Assembly: GCF_022201045.2 (NCBI RefSeq)
Contig: NC_068560.1
Location: 34,559,001-34,623,000 of the forward strand
Length of the DNA: 64,000 nt
Direction of reading: 5' to 3'
From: Citrus sinensis
Taxonomy: Eukaryota; Streptophyta; Magnoliopsida; Sapindales; Rutaceae
How positions within the stretch are numbered: the first letter of the stretch is position 1; every line of letters starts with the position of its first letter. The notes under the pieces were generated by a model that did not search any database, was not told where the DNA came from, and saw nothing but the letters and a program-made list of their open reading frames with translations. This document shows, piece after piece, positions 25,454 through 37,186 of this stretch. The position numbers and the translations under genes were made by a program.

Positions 25454-28121
25454 TCAAGCATATATAGATTCTAATTGCTTGTTTTGGTACAATTTTCTGA
25501 ATTCTCTCGTTGATGCAGACCTGCTGACGCGGTTTAATCTGTACATATTACCACTATCTTCATTGTGAGTTGTGGGACGTGTTTTGGAATTCGGTAATGG
25601 AGGCCGGTTCTTGATGTTCTTGGTACCGTTTGGATGGCCTTTATTTCTGGGTGACATCTTTTGATGATGAGAAGCTGCAACTGGGAAGAGCACAAAAGGC
25701 GGGCTATGTGACTGCTGATTAGCCTTTGTACCTGATGAGGCACTACTTGCACTGCTATAAGGCTCTTGGCCTTGAAAATTTAGCTCCACATGCTTCTCTG
25801 AATCCTGAAACAACATAGAGTAAATGTATGCATTAATATAATCTGCAGCATACAGCTGCATATTTTTCAGTAAATTCTCAAATGTAATGATTTTTTTTTT
25901 ACCTCTTTATTAGATAGAGTTTCTTCTTTTGTTAGCTGAGAGGCTTGATCTCCAATTCTACGCTCGCGTAGCGTTTTAGACCGGTGCTTCATTCTAGCTC
26001 TCCTGATCCTAAAAGATGAGAGAAGTAACAAAATGAGATGAAATAATAGCAAATATGAAATAAGAAGTGTAAGCTCAATCTTTAAGTTCACGAATATTAA
26101 AATGATGATCAATTGACTTGCTTTCTCTGTTGGTTGGCTTCAATCAATTCATCTTCCTTGTCATAGATAACAGGCAGACCTGAAAGGTCGCAAGCCAATG
26201 GACTTGTGAAAAAGAACTGCAGGCAAGAGGGACATACTAACATTAAAGCCAATCCAGTGATAGAATTAACAAAATCATGAAACATCATAAACATTTGTTG
26301 TATCGTCTTCCAGTTGTGCTTACTTCATTTTTGAGAGCTGAAGCTGCAGAGCCGCGATATGCAGGATCTAGAGCAAGAAGGGTGCTCAAGAGACCCAAAG
26401 AAGATTCGGGAAACTCACTGAAAGCTTCAAATAGCCGAGGCTTGTATGATTGTGGCGGTCTAAAAGTTGTAGATAGCCTGAGTTTTTTCCAATAATCCTC
26501 TGATGGTGAGCCACATAGCTTGAAAATCCTATGCAGTTGCTCAACCTAAAGCATCAAAACTTGATAATATGAGAAACCAACAAGTAATAGAAAGGCTCAT
26601 CATATGCCAAGTCATAACAAAATCAAGGAATCTAGAAACCAAGGGTATGTTTGCTTCTGCTTAATTTAACAGCTACCGATTTCATTCTTCAGCAGTTGTA
26701 GGATAGAAGTCAGAACACCTTGATTCAAAATATACTCAAAATAACTTTGATCAAACATGAACAAATTTTGCTATGATCAATTGGACGTTGTTACCTCTGT
26801 TCTACCAGGCATGATTGGCCTGCCCAAGAACATCTCTGCCAAGAGGCATCCGGCACTCCATAAATCAATACCTACTCCATAATCTGTGGCACCTAAGAGT
26901 AGCTCAGGGGCTCGGTACCAAAGTGTCACTACTCGGCTTGTGAGAGGACGTTTTTTGTTAGGAGAAAAATAATTTGCAAGCCCAAAATCCGCAATCTTTA
27001 GCACCCCATTTTTGTCAATCAACAAGTTTGATCCCTTGACGTCTCTATGTAAAATCCCCCTATCATGACAATGCTGCAAGCCTGAAAGCAGCTGCTGCAT
27101 ATAACACTTAACCTGCATCAAAACTCAAGTTAGCTACAAAATAAACCAAAACCTCGAAATCTGAAATTTCTCAATGAATTAAAAGATAATTTTGCACCTG
27201 AGGTTCAGTGAGTTTCCCTTCAGGATTGGAGATAATTCTAGCCAAATCTGTCTGCATGAATTCAAAAACGAGATAAAGACTATATTGCATACGCGATGTT
27301 GCCAGTCCTTCAAGCTTTACAATGTTGGGATGATCCAACTTCTGTAGTATCATAATCTCCCTTGCCATAAATTTCACACTATGAGGTTCTGATGTGTCAA
27401 ATTTGACCTTCTTCAAAGCAACAATTTTTCCGGTATCCCTATCTAGAGCTTTATACACATTGCTGTAGGTACCTTGGCCAACCTAAAACCAAAAATCTAA
27501 CCCAGTTTAGATAGCCAGCGGTTACTTTCTCCTAATGGCAAATCAGCCGATAGCCCGATAAGTAGCTAATTGAACAAAAAGCATGATATTCAATCTGTTT
27601 CATAAATCATAAAATTCAATAATTAAATTTATTTGATCAACATTTACAATCAATTAAAACATAAACAAAACTGATACAATCAAGATCAAAATTTTGGGGG
27701 AAAAAAAGAAAAGAAATTTAATTACCTTATCAATTTTGTCATAAGACTCAGCACTCTTAGGAACCAATCCAGCCAACACCTCTCTAGGAATATTATCAGT
27801 CAGCCACTTAGGCCACCCATTTACTAACTTACCATCGACCCCACCGCCACTTTTGCCGGTGCCGGTGCCGGTGCCGTTGTCTCTTACTCTTTGTTCCCCA
27901 CTCACCTTCTCTTCACCCCCATTTTCAAAATCATCATAATTCACCGGCAATTCGAGCTTTTGAAACCGACCCGTTTCCTTCCCATTATATCTCTGACCCG
28001 TTGACCTTCTGTGACCCATCAATGCCTTATTTCCCACGTAACCATTTTCCATTTTCAACTTGTATAAGCCCCCGCCCCCATGTGGTGAGTTCATTGAACT
28101 CTTGGCTTGTACACATCCCAT
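25454..28121 (-). CDS. CDK-like protein kinase, At1g54610/IBS1 group
   Basis: Seven exons on the minus strand: 28121-27726, 27482-27198, 27112-26795, 26545-26324, 26216-26122, 26008-25903 and 25804-25454, giving 590 residues with consistent phase. The N-terminus MGCVQAKSS carries Gly2 and Cys3, fitting N-myristoylation and palmitoylation, so membrane attachment is likely. A Gly/Asp-rich linker leads to WPKWLTDNIPREVLAGLVP, then the kinase: GQGTYSNVY, VALKK (Lys156), KFMAREI as the cyclin-binding-type helix, HRDVKGSN (Asp251), DFGLA (Asp269), VVTLWYRAPELLLGA. The C-terminal part is basic (RMKHRSKTLRERR) and Ser/Asn-rich. Relatives are CDK-like kinases; Arabidopsis IBS1 is implicated in priming and ABA responses. 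The intron before the sixth exon uses GC rather than GT as donor. No cyclin partner can be inferred. Confidence 0.92.
26009..26121 (-). other. Probable GC-AG intron of the CDK-like kinase
   Basis: The fifth exon must end after AGAAA for the frame to enter the next exon, so the intron starts GCAAGT, the preferred GC-donor sequence, and ends TTTTAG. The nearest GT (four bases later, CAA|GTCAAT) would put the next exon in a frame that stops after four codons. With the GC donor, phase 2 joins to give NQQRK followed by IRRARMKHRSKT, as expected for the family. Confidence 0.8.
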
Positions 28122-29866
28122 GGCTTTCTGGGTCTAATCAAGTTTCAATATTTATTGATTCTTGATTGCATAAAAGAAGAAAAAGTGAGTGCAAAGAAGA
28201 AAAGAGAAAGAAAAATAAGAATTTTGATGACGAGAAATGCCGTCTTTGGCCGGCATTATTGGATTTTTGCTGTGCAGAAAAAGGTATATTTTTCCTTAAA
28301 TCTTTTTATTCTCTTGCTCTTTGCTTTATCCGCTATTTGCAATTTATTTTACCCAATTTGATTTGATTGTTTATTTGTTTAATTTAGTTTTTTGACTGAA
28401 CTGTTTTTGGCGGGAGGGAAATAAGCATTAGACAAATGGACGAATGGGGTTTGAACAAGTCAGACAAATGCATAGCTTCTGACAGTGAAAAGTATCAGTT
28501 CAGTATACAAATTTCCATTGCCACGTCATCGAATAAATGTGGAGCCATCTGATGGGGTTTGCTCTGTCCTCGAGTAACTTCAGCCAATTTACAGCTCGCT
28601 CGACTCTTGTCGAGTCACGAGGTTGCAATGGCCGTTACTTGTGCAAAAACTCATTAAAAGCTAAGATAATTTGTACACTGATGTTTCATCTCTGTATTGT
28701 AGCCTGCTTTGAGGTATGCTTGATATTTTCTTTCTTCTTTTCTCCTCTCTGTTCAAAATTTGAAGTAATTTTTACAATTCAGCATTTAAAAAGAAATTGA
28801 GTTTTTGTGCTAATTTGATCATCTTTAGTAGCAGTCATTTGGTCCTCGAAATGTTCTTCGATTTATGTTTTAGCTCCTAATATTTGTTACATTTAACTGG
28901 GTCCAGTTCCTTTTTTCCTTTTTTTTTTCTTTACAAATTTTACCACGATGAACACTTGAACAGTTTCTTGTTCCCTGAGCGATATCACGGATGAAACCCT
29001 TTTTCTTTTTTGTGACAGATTGAATGAACAAATCTAATGATATTTGTTTTAATGTTTCGTGGATCACGCTTGTTCTCGTTGAAATTGCAAGTGGTATTAA
29101 ATTTCATAATGGCTTCAACTAAGGCATAAGATAACATGATCGTTCTTTTCCTTTAGTACTAGAGATTTTCAAAAGAGAAAAGAGAATCGACTTGAATAAT
29201 CAGCTGAATGTTTTCACCACTTGCTACTGTGATCTTGTTCAAATTAAGTAGTGTTTGGCTAGCTAGAGCACTGTGCTCTATTATATAGGTGAAAATTTGA
29301 CTGTCTCAGTCTGCTTGGTTAAGTGAACAATGGGAAGAAAATGGGTTCATGAAGGAAAATAAAAAAATGTACTTGAAAAGCTCAATCCCTGAACGACGTT
29401 TCTTCTTCTTTTCCATCTTAATCCGTATAAAGACGGAAAGAACGTTATGGATTCGTTATATTTCTTAAATTTTGTCGGATACGAATACGATTCAGATTCA
29501 AGAAAACACATCCATATTCCATAGGCACACAAGTCCATATGCCCACACGCACGTGCATACACATAGATACGTACGCACTCACGCTTGAGTGCACGTGTGC
29601 TAGGAAGTTCATTATGGCATTACTAGTGAAAATAAATGTCTATGTCGAATTGCTTGTGTTTATTTCCTTCTAATCATTATTCGGTGTGGCAGAATTTGAA
29701 CAGTGGAGACTTTTTTTCTTTGGCATATGGAGACTAAAATGAAACTGCAACTACTTTAAAGATTGGGTTCAGCTAAATCATGGACATGCACTGAAAAGAT
29801 TGTAACTTATATTAAATTGTTTCCTGTTGCAGGGAGCTTCAGCAATTGAAAATGTGCCACTATTAG
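28122..29866. other. Divergent intergenic region / unresolved 5' part of the gene ending at 30133
   Basis: This should hold the promoter of the minus-strand kinase and, on the plus strand, the upstream exon(s) of the coding exon at 29867. Two phase-0 candidates exist: an ATG at 28228 reading MTRNAVFGRHYW up to a donor near 28284, and an ATG at 28537 reading MWSHLMGFALSS up to the donor GAG|GTATGC at 28713. Neither is proven and both may be leader sequence. Confidence 0.3.
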
Positions 29867-30133
29867 CAGTGGGAAGATGATTCGGCATCTCTGAATGAAG
29901 ATCAAGAACCAAGAACTGAAAATGGCAATGGCAACGGCAACAACCGCCGCACTTTCATACTCCCATTCCCTATTGATGAGTGGGAAAGTAGGTTGGATGA
30001 ATTAGAGGAGCATATAGCAAGGGTTGAGGCTCGGTTTGGAAGAATCCAGGAGAGAATGTTGTTTCTTCGAAAGGCATTGCGTGTTGTATCTGCATTGTTT
30101 ATGGTTACCCTTCCCTATGCTATACACAAATAA
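29867..30133 (+). CDS. Terminal exon of an uncharacterised coiled-coil/membrane protein
   Basis: An 88-codon open frame without any usable ATG starts right after a splice acceptor (ATTAG|CAG, or three bases on at CAG|TGG) and ends TAA at 30131-30133. It looks coding: an acidic start (QWEDDSASLNEDQEPRTE), an Asn/Gly run, then FPIDEWESRLDELEEHIARV in helical heptads, FGRIQERMLFLRKALRVV, and a hydrophobic tail VSALFMVTLPYAIHK. The predicted form is a short coiled coil with a C-terminal membrane helix. The upstream exon is not identified (candidates end at 28284 or 28713, phase 0). The family was not recognised. It could also be a fragment whose 5' part was lost. Confidence 0.55.
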   Translation, partial: QWEDDSASLNEDQEPRTENGNGNGNNRRTFILPFPIDEWESRLDELEEHIARVEARFGRIQERMLFLRKALRVVSALFMVTLPYAIHK

Positions 30134-30857
30134 ATGTTGAGATGATAAACTGTTGTACCCGTGCTGCTTTATTTTTTTATGGTGGTATAAACTAGGCACC
30201 TTTTGCTTTTCATTATCTACGTTCATTCTATGATGCTCTTGAACTGCTGTCGAGTTTGGCTAAATTGGAAACATAGATTAAAAGGAATAAACTTTAGGCA
30301 ATTAGTGAAGAGGAAAGGTTCAATGAATGCTGAAATATAGTCTTTTAATTGCGTTATATATCTTTTTAAGTTGTCTCTCTACACTAATGATGATCACAAC
30401 CATGCTTTGTCTGTCTTTATAGAGTGATAATCAATAGTTACTGCGCTAGAAATTTGCGCTTTCTTTTTTTTTTTACTTCCCACTTCATTTTTTCCCTTGT
30501 GCTAAAGCATCAGTGAGCATTTAAACTATAGCTTTCAAATGTTGTGTTATGTAGCAACCTTCAACAGTTGGCTGCAACTTGTTCGGAAGAAAAGCAGCAG
30601 CTTAACCAATAGCGGGTCACAGGATCCAAATGCAGAATCAGTATAAACAGAGACACCAACACTGTGACCAAGAAAATAACTAAAAGAAAAACTTCTACTC
30701 TTGCATAGAAGCTGAATTGTGAAAATAAGGCTTTTCCATATTGAATTAATTGAATACTAAACAAGTATTTGAAGAAGTTGTGGATGAAACATTGAATGTG
30801 TTACAACAATTACAGAAAACAAAAAGTATGGACAGTATCAATGATCAAGCAGACAAC
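30134..30857. other. 3' regions between convergent genes
   Basis: Lies between the stop of the plus-strand exon at 30133 and the stop of OHP2 at 30858. No coding pattern was found; it presumably holds both 3' UTRs. Confidence 0.5.
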
Positions 30858-33316
30858 TCATTCGAGATCTAGTATCCCGAAATTGGAGAGAAGGATCTTT
30901 ACTTGATCGACAAAGTCTGAGCCTGTAGCGTACTCTGTTAGCATCCCAACAGCAAAACCAAACATAGCCCATCTACCAGCAATAACACAAGTAGAGAATT
31001 AAAAAAAAAAAAAAAATCATGAATCCATCGAGCCAAAAAAATTTATATAAAGTAAATTGTAGAAAGAGTTCACATAATAGGAATCCATCCAATGCGATAA
31101 CAGCTATGACCAGTGGCAGAGCCAAAAAATCAAATCTACTGGGGGCAAAATATTTTACCAATATAAAATACAAAGAAATAATGATGCTTGTATGCCATAT
31201 CTGAGGTTTAACTAGAAATCAAGGCTTTAGCCTTTAAGCGAAAGGCAGCAAAATGCCCAAATCGTGAAAAGCTAAAATATGATTTCAGATATTTATTTTG
31301 TTTTGTATTCTTAATAATGAGTTTAATGGATTCCATTTAATTGGGCATGTGTACTTAATTTAAATTCTACAATTGGGCTAAAAATTATAAATGGATGAGA
31401 TATTTTTAAAAGAATTTGAACATAAATTAATGAAATAATCAATTCAACAAGGGCAAATTTGTAATTTCAATTGAACAGGACAAAACATGTCTTCTGGAAT
31501 TTTTGGGACATGCAGGGGGCAGCTGCCCCCGCAAGTCCGTTAGTGGCTCCGCCACTTGCTATGACAAGGGCAACATATGAGTTTTTCACTACTTAATGTA
31601 GACTAAATTGCAATCCCTCCAAAACAAGCCTAAAAGCATATCTTTCATGAGCACATTCATCCAGTCCAAATATAAAAAATTCGCTGCTCATTACTGAATC
31701 TATTTTAAGGAGACTACAAAAAGCTTATTAATTTCACATACTAATCTGCATTAATCCAGATCGAACTCAGAACACTTAACTCTTAAAACTCAATGACAGA
31801 TAAACTATATGCAGAATGCATAATTTCTTTTAGGATCAAATTATTAACAAGGTAAATAGACCTTAGAAGAAATTAAGTGAAAGCTCTATGCCATATAGCG
31901 ACATTACAGCATCGAAAGGAACTGTTGCTAGAAAGAGAAAAGGGAAGGAGGAAAGAAGAATTACTTGGATTTCCAAAAAGAATGAAAGTACTTAATGGCA
32001 GTAAAACATATTAAGAGAGTAAAAGGAATTAAATTTTAACTGAAGATATGGCCTAGGATGTCATTTCATGATTGGATGGGAGCACCAGACCAGTTTTGTG
32101 ATGTGGTGCTCCAAGAGCACCCAAGACTTTCTTGTTCACTGGCTTTGCACGTGAAGTCTTGCCGTCATAGGGGAAACAAAGAATCAAATCTTGATCAAAC
32201 ACATGGAGAGGCGGATAGAGGGACAGGATAGTTGTGCAGCTCATGGCCCAAAGAGCCTCCAATAGAACTTTTTATCCTTAATATTTTCTCTCGGACACCT
32301 TGTCGCCCATTACCTGATGGAAATCTTCAAAATTCTTGGGAATATACACTAGTATGCAAGAAGCTTAATTAAATTACTCTACCTTCTTCTATTTTCACTG
32401 GTTGAGTATCATGAGAAATTCTGTATCAAGTTAGAAGCTAAGGATCTAAACCGCTGTTACTAAAACCTCCAGTCCAAAGCAGTCCATCCATCAGCTTGTA
32501 TTATCCTTTCCTTTGTCTAAAGCCATAATAATTCTATCAAAATCTTACCAAGAATCTTCTCCATCAAACATGCATCAAATGTCTCAACCAAGTTGTCCAT
32601 TTCCCAAAACTGGAAGGAAACACTAACCAGCAATTGTAAAACCCCTCACAAACTCCCGTATCAATTAATATTTATGAATATAACCCACATAGGGTATGTT
32701 TATAACTGTTGTGTTTGTTCTTAATTTTGAATGCACAGCAGCGAAGGCAACTAATGTTTCTAAACCCGCTCACACTTGATAACTCATTGATTTTCCATTT
32801 ATGCATTTCAAACCCAAACATAATCATAAATCTATATAATTAAAACTGAATTTAAAACCTTGCAAGAAAGCAAAAGCATTACCTGCCATTGGCAATCTCG
32901 TTCTTTCCAATGAACCCAAAGAAAGGGCCGACATTAGCTTCCTCAAGCTTCTTCTGCTTAAAATACTCCTGCAACTCCTTAGCCTTTTGTCTTTGAAACT
33001 CCAAAGTCACCACATTCTTGTCCTCCACCGCAGCAGCCGGCTTTGGCGGCTGAGCCACTGAAGAAGACGGCGGAGATGGCGGCGACGGCTGTGGAGGTGG
33101 AGGCACTGGTTTCACCGTTGACGGTGGAGATGGTTCTCTTAGAGGAGGCGCGACGGGTCTTCTGATTGGCCCATCAGCTTGAGAACAAGTTACAGTAAAT
33201 GGACTAAGCTTTGTTCTTGAAATTCTAAAATTCGATGGATTTGATGATGAAGAAGAAGAGCAACAAGAAGACGAAGTTGGGACTCTGAGACAGGGGACTG
33301 ATGATGCCACAGACAT
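30858..33316 (-). CDS. OHP2: One-helix protein 2, LHC-like (OHP2)
   Basis: Two exons on the minus strand, 33316-32883 and 30972-30858, joined in phase 2 across a 1,910-bp intron, encode 182 residues. The N-terminus is Ser-rich and Lys/Arg-containing with no acidic residues for the first 45 or so, a chloroplast transit peptide. A Pro-rich linker (about 55-95) follows, then LEFQRQKAKELQEYFKQKK and the chlorophyll-binding LHC helix: GKNEIANGRWAMFGFAVGML, with Glu and Asn/Arg ligands, split by the intron at Arg. The end SNFGILDLE is typical. In Arabidopsis OHP2 pairs with OHP1 and HCF244 in thylakoids to deliver pigment to and protect newly made D1 during photosystem II assembly. Length is close to Arabidopsis OHP2. 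A hAT MITE lies in the intron. Assignment is firm. Confidence 0.95.
31111..31557. mobile_element. hAT-type MITE in OHP2 intron
   Basis: Terminal inverted repeats CAGTGGCAGAGCCA (left) and, inverted, AAGTGGCGGAGCCA (right) match at 12 of 14 bases. Exact 8-bp target-site duplications GCTATGAC flank the element at 31103-31110 and 31558-31565. The 447-bp interior is non-coding. The 8-bp duplication and CAGTGG-type ends are diagnostic of the hAT superfamily. It lies in the OHP2 intron, where it should be spliced out. Confidence 0.88.
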
Positions 33317-34261
33317 TTTCTTTCTTTTCTAATTTTGTTTCCCAGTTTCCTGATTTTGTTTTTGTTTTTCGTGTTGCCAGAATCAAAAGATGAACCAGAG
33401 CGCTGTGTGTGGATAAGGTGAAGCCAAGTTTTGAAAAATTAGATGGTTGATAAAGCAAGTTTTGTCCAGTCGGAGGAAATGGAATGGTTGGTTAATTTGG
33501 CGCCAAGCCTCACACTGCTTCTAGACAACGTGGGTGGCACGCGCAAAAACCCTGAGTGCTTTGGAACTGACGCGCCTTCCGTGAGAGTGGGAATCCAACT
33601 CTCAGTAATATTTCACATCCATCATCAGAGATTTCCATAAGAAGGAAGTTTTACACTGTTTTAAATAAAAAGAACGAGAACTTTTATGCGGTTATTTTTT
33701 TTTTAATCCCTTCTCTTTACCATCCGTCCATCCCCTCCATTACTGAAAATTGAAGGTGAAATGGAATTTCAAGGTTAAAATTTTAAAAAAAGAAAAAGAA
33801 AAAAACTCTGCCTCTTCCTTATTAGGGTGCCAAAAGATACAGGCAAATTAAAATTAGAAGAGAATTTAAATCGGAGAGAGTACTCAGGGAGAGCCGGAGA
33901 ATATGTGAGATTAACATCCAAGGAAGAAAAAATATAACACATTAATTACGAAGAAAACAATCGAAAGTACAGTAAGGCATAACAAGAATGCTATAGGAAA
34001 ACATGAAGCTCCAAGTGACAAAATTGAAATCCTCAACATTGAAATATAGACACAAATGATCAATCTAACCAAGGTGCCCAGAAATATGAAGCTCCTGGAG
34101 CTTCGTTCTTCAGCAGAGATCAAAAGCTCACTTTCCTTCTTTGAATTGGAAATCAGCTGAAGCACCCAGCAACCAGACTGCATTAGTATTTTATCTGGAG
34201 CCCCGTAGCAATTTCAGAAAGGTTGAGTCCACATATTGCCTTGGCCAAAAAGAAAAGAGAA
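33317..34261. other. OHP2 promoter and 3' region of next gene
   Basis: Separates two minus-strand genes. The part next to 33316 is the leader and promoter of OHP2; the part next to 34261 is 3' UTR of the CaaX protein gene. No further coding sequence was seen. Confidence 0.5.
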
Positions 34262-36654
34262 CTACATGATCGTGCACGAACAACTTCTTTCGATTCCATT
34301 ATCAAATTCATCATCTGATCCGCCCAGTTCACTGCCATTAGAAGAAACGAAAGAGAACAAGTCACCTTTACTTTCTGCATACACACCTGCTTAGCATGAG
34401 CTGAAGAAAAACATTCTAAACAACAATATTTCACATATGGATATAACTCTCATCTATTGCAATTTTGAAATCAACCACATCTGATGATGAAACTATTGAA
34501 AGTGCCATGGAAACAATTTATGCTGCTACGGTTATATTACGACCCCAGAACTTGAAAGTAATAAATAAGCAGGATGTCAGTTTCTCAATGCAACAAACGA
34601 CACGTGTACACACAGACATGCACAGTGCCAACCCAATACAAGTACAAGATGAGGGGAAAAGGACATGAGACATCTATACATAAGCAAGCACGATCTTCAG
34701 ATATGTAGAAAGGAATACAGGACAAAGACCTAGAATCCAAATCCACAGCATTGATATTAACATTGACTGGACCAGGATATGGAGAAGAAATGGTATAAGT
34801 ATATTGAATGCAGCCGAGACTTGATCTTTGAGAAAACATAATTCTGCTCGCAGTAAGTTTCTGGAGATTCTAACTCTAGCTAGCAAACAAGCACCATCAG
34901 TTAATATGCACCTGTGAGTATCATCAAAGCCCTGAACTGTGCCAGAGTCTCATAGATGAAGCATACAAAATAGAGGTCTAAATATGTGATGAAGTTTGGT
35001 TGTACCAGGTCTAATGATCAAATATTCTAACTTAACATGAAATTTCTGACATACAAAGGGGGAAAAGGCTTATGAGATAATAGCACCAAATTCCTTTGTT
35101 TTGTTCACAAATTCACTCCGGTTGTCCACCCCAGTATATTTACACAAAACAGTAGCACACCATATTAAATTATTAATTCAGTAGGAAACTTGAAAAACTA
35201 CACACTTACAGCAAATCAAAATAATAAGAAAGTAAGATTTGACCCCTCTTTCAAAGCATGTTTTAGAAGTCTGCCCCTAGGGGAAAATTTCAAATTTAAT
35301 AAAAGAAAAAAGTATCCTTTCATACAGGAAAATATTTTTAAAAGGCTAAAGACTGAAATTGGCAGGAGAACAGAACCACTTGTATCCAATGAGGGTTGAT
35401 CAAACTTTGACTAAACTAGTAAAGTACCAAGTGAGAAAGATAAACTTGAACCTTCTTGTTCCTAATTCTTCAACAATTCATATGGGCATATAAACTTCTC
35501 TATGTGAATATGTTTAGTATAGTGTAGTTCACCATAATAAGAATATTGTTATTGATATCCTATTGCGCAGTTTGAGAAACTTGCTGAAAGTTATACATAC
35601 TTCGACTGGCAAACTGTGTTCTGCCTACTCTTCACAACATATATGAAATACAATACTTACAGTTTGTAAACACTCATTGATCCTCAGAGAAACATTCAAG
35701 TTCAAGAAAAACACAATAAAACAATAAAAAATATAAAGCAGATAAAAACTTATTTCTTCAAAAGAATTGGATTAACAGGACCTCTCCAAGCTGGTTTAAA
35801 AGCAAAATTTCCTCAACCTCCAAACCATAGTCATGATCGTGGTTGCATCGCCTCTATAAAGATAGTTTATGAGAAGCAAGGGTTGTAACTAGCTAAATGG
35901 AAATTGCCAAGGGCATGAGAATGTTATGCATAAGTAAACTACTATTGATCAGCAAACATAATGTGCACCTAAGGTCAACATACAGCGGCATTAGCAGAGA
36001 CAAACGCATAGTAAAAGTCAATATAGAAAAAGTCAGACCACACAGTGGAGATATTCCATTTTGAAATGAGATATTCTCTTACCTGGGCTCAAATTCCCTA
36101 ATCTCAGCAAGTTCACTTCCACAAGTATCGGTCCACTGCACTTTCCTCCTTTCTGTATGACCAGCTATATCGTTACCTTTTTCACTCAATAAATCGTGCT
36201 CGTGCTCTATAACGTTCTGAACAGGAACTGAATCGCTATTAGAAGGCTTCTTCAAGCTACTCTTGAGAGAAAGCTTTACCACATTACCATCATCATCCTC
36301 AACATCAATCGAACGATCAAGTCGCTTGTCTAAACCAAGAGACGAAGGCGAGACATCCTGATTTTGGGCAGGTCCTACTTTGAGATGTGACGGCGAGTCG
36401 GGTCCTGCGGAAGCGCGACCGAAGCAAACAAAGGAAGCGCAGCCGCGGGAGAGCCTGTTCTTAGCCGCGGAAGCCAGCTGGAGGTCAGGGTCGGGGTCAG
36501 GTTCTTGGTCCACCAACTGGTATTGATTCCACGGCGAAACTCTCATGGGTTTGTCGTCGTCGTTCTTCTGACCCAAGAATAGAAGGGTTAGGCCCTTACT
36601 ATACCCAGATGCCGAAGAAGAGAAAAACCCTCCTCCTTCCACTGCCAATAACAT
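34262..36654 (-). CDS. Conserved plant protein of unknown function with CaaX box
   Basis: Two exons on the minus strand, 36654-36083 and 34331-34262, joined in phase 2 (donor CAG|GTAAGA, acceptor GGCAG) across a 1,751-bp intron, give 213 residues. The start MLLAVEGGGFFSSSASGYS and PWNQYQLVDQE, and the later RRKVQWTDTCGSELAEIREF, belong to a plant-only family without assigned function. The second exon supplies an acidic stretch (GGSDDEFDN) and the end ERSCSCTIM. The last four residues, CTIM, fit a CaaX farnesylation site, with nearby Cys residues for palmitoylation, so attachment to a membrane is likely (inference). I recall the Arabidopsis relative lying next to OHP2 (At1g34000/At1g34010), which would make this a conserved gene pair; that needs checking. 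Confidence 0.85.
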
Positions 36655-37186
36655 CAGTTCTTCTCATCTGGACACACAATACAATCTAATTTCTTAATCA
36701 CCGGCCCTTCATCAAACGCATTAACTCACAGTCAGTCAACTTATAGAAACTCACATTTCTCTGTCTGCCCTGTAGATAGTTGTAGCCGTCGTAATCAATT
36801 AGTGGAGGTAATTGGTTTAATTAATGCCCAATTTTGGTTGTAATAATTCCAAATGTGTGAAGATTCAATTGTGAAGTCAAATTTTTATATATTAAATCAA
36901 TTGCGCAATAATCTTAAGGGTATCAATTGCGCAATAATCTTTATATATTAAATCAGCATCCATTGGAAAATTAATAAGCACATTGGGTTATATATTAAAT
37001 AAAAAATCACTAAATTCCAATCAAAGGCATCTCGTATGCTGCAAATTCTGCTGGTATATATTAAATTTGTGTTCACAATTTGCATCACTAGTTAGTTTAG
37101 TTGTGTGAGGTTGTGCTGAATTATTTGTATTTTGTTACTTTCATTTTGTCAATGTGAATTATTTCAATTTTGTAGAAATAAATAAT
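36655..37186. other. Intergenic upstream region
   Basis: Holds the leader of the minus-strand CaaX gene and the region before the FAR1-like gene. A local duplication is visible: ATCAATTGCGCAATAATCTT occurs at about 36896 and again at about 36922, each next to TATATATTAAATCA. Confidence 0.45.
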
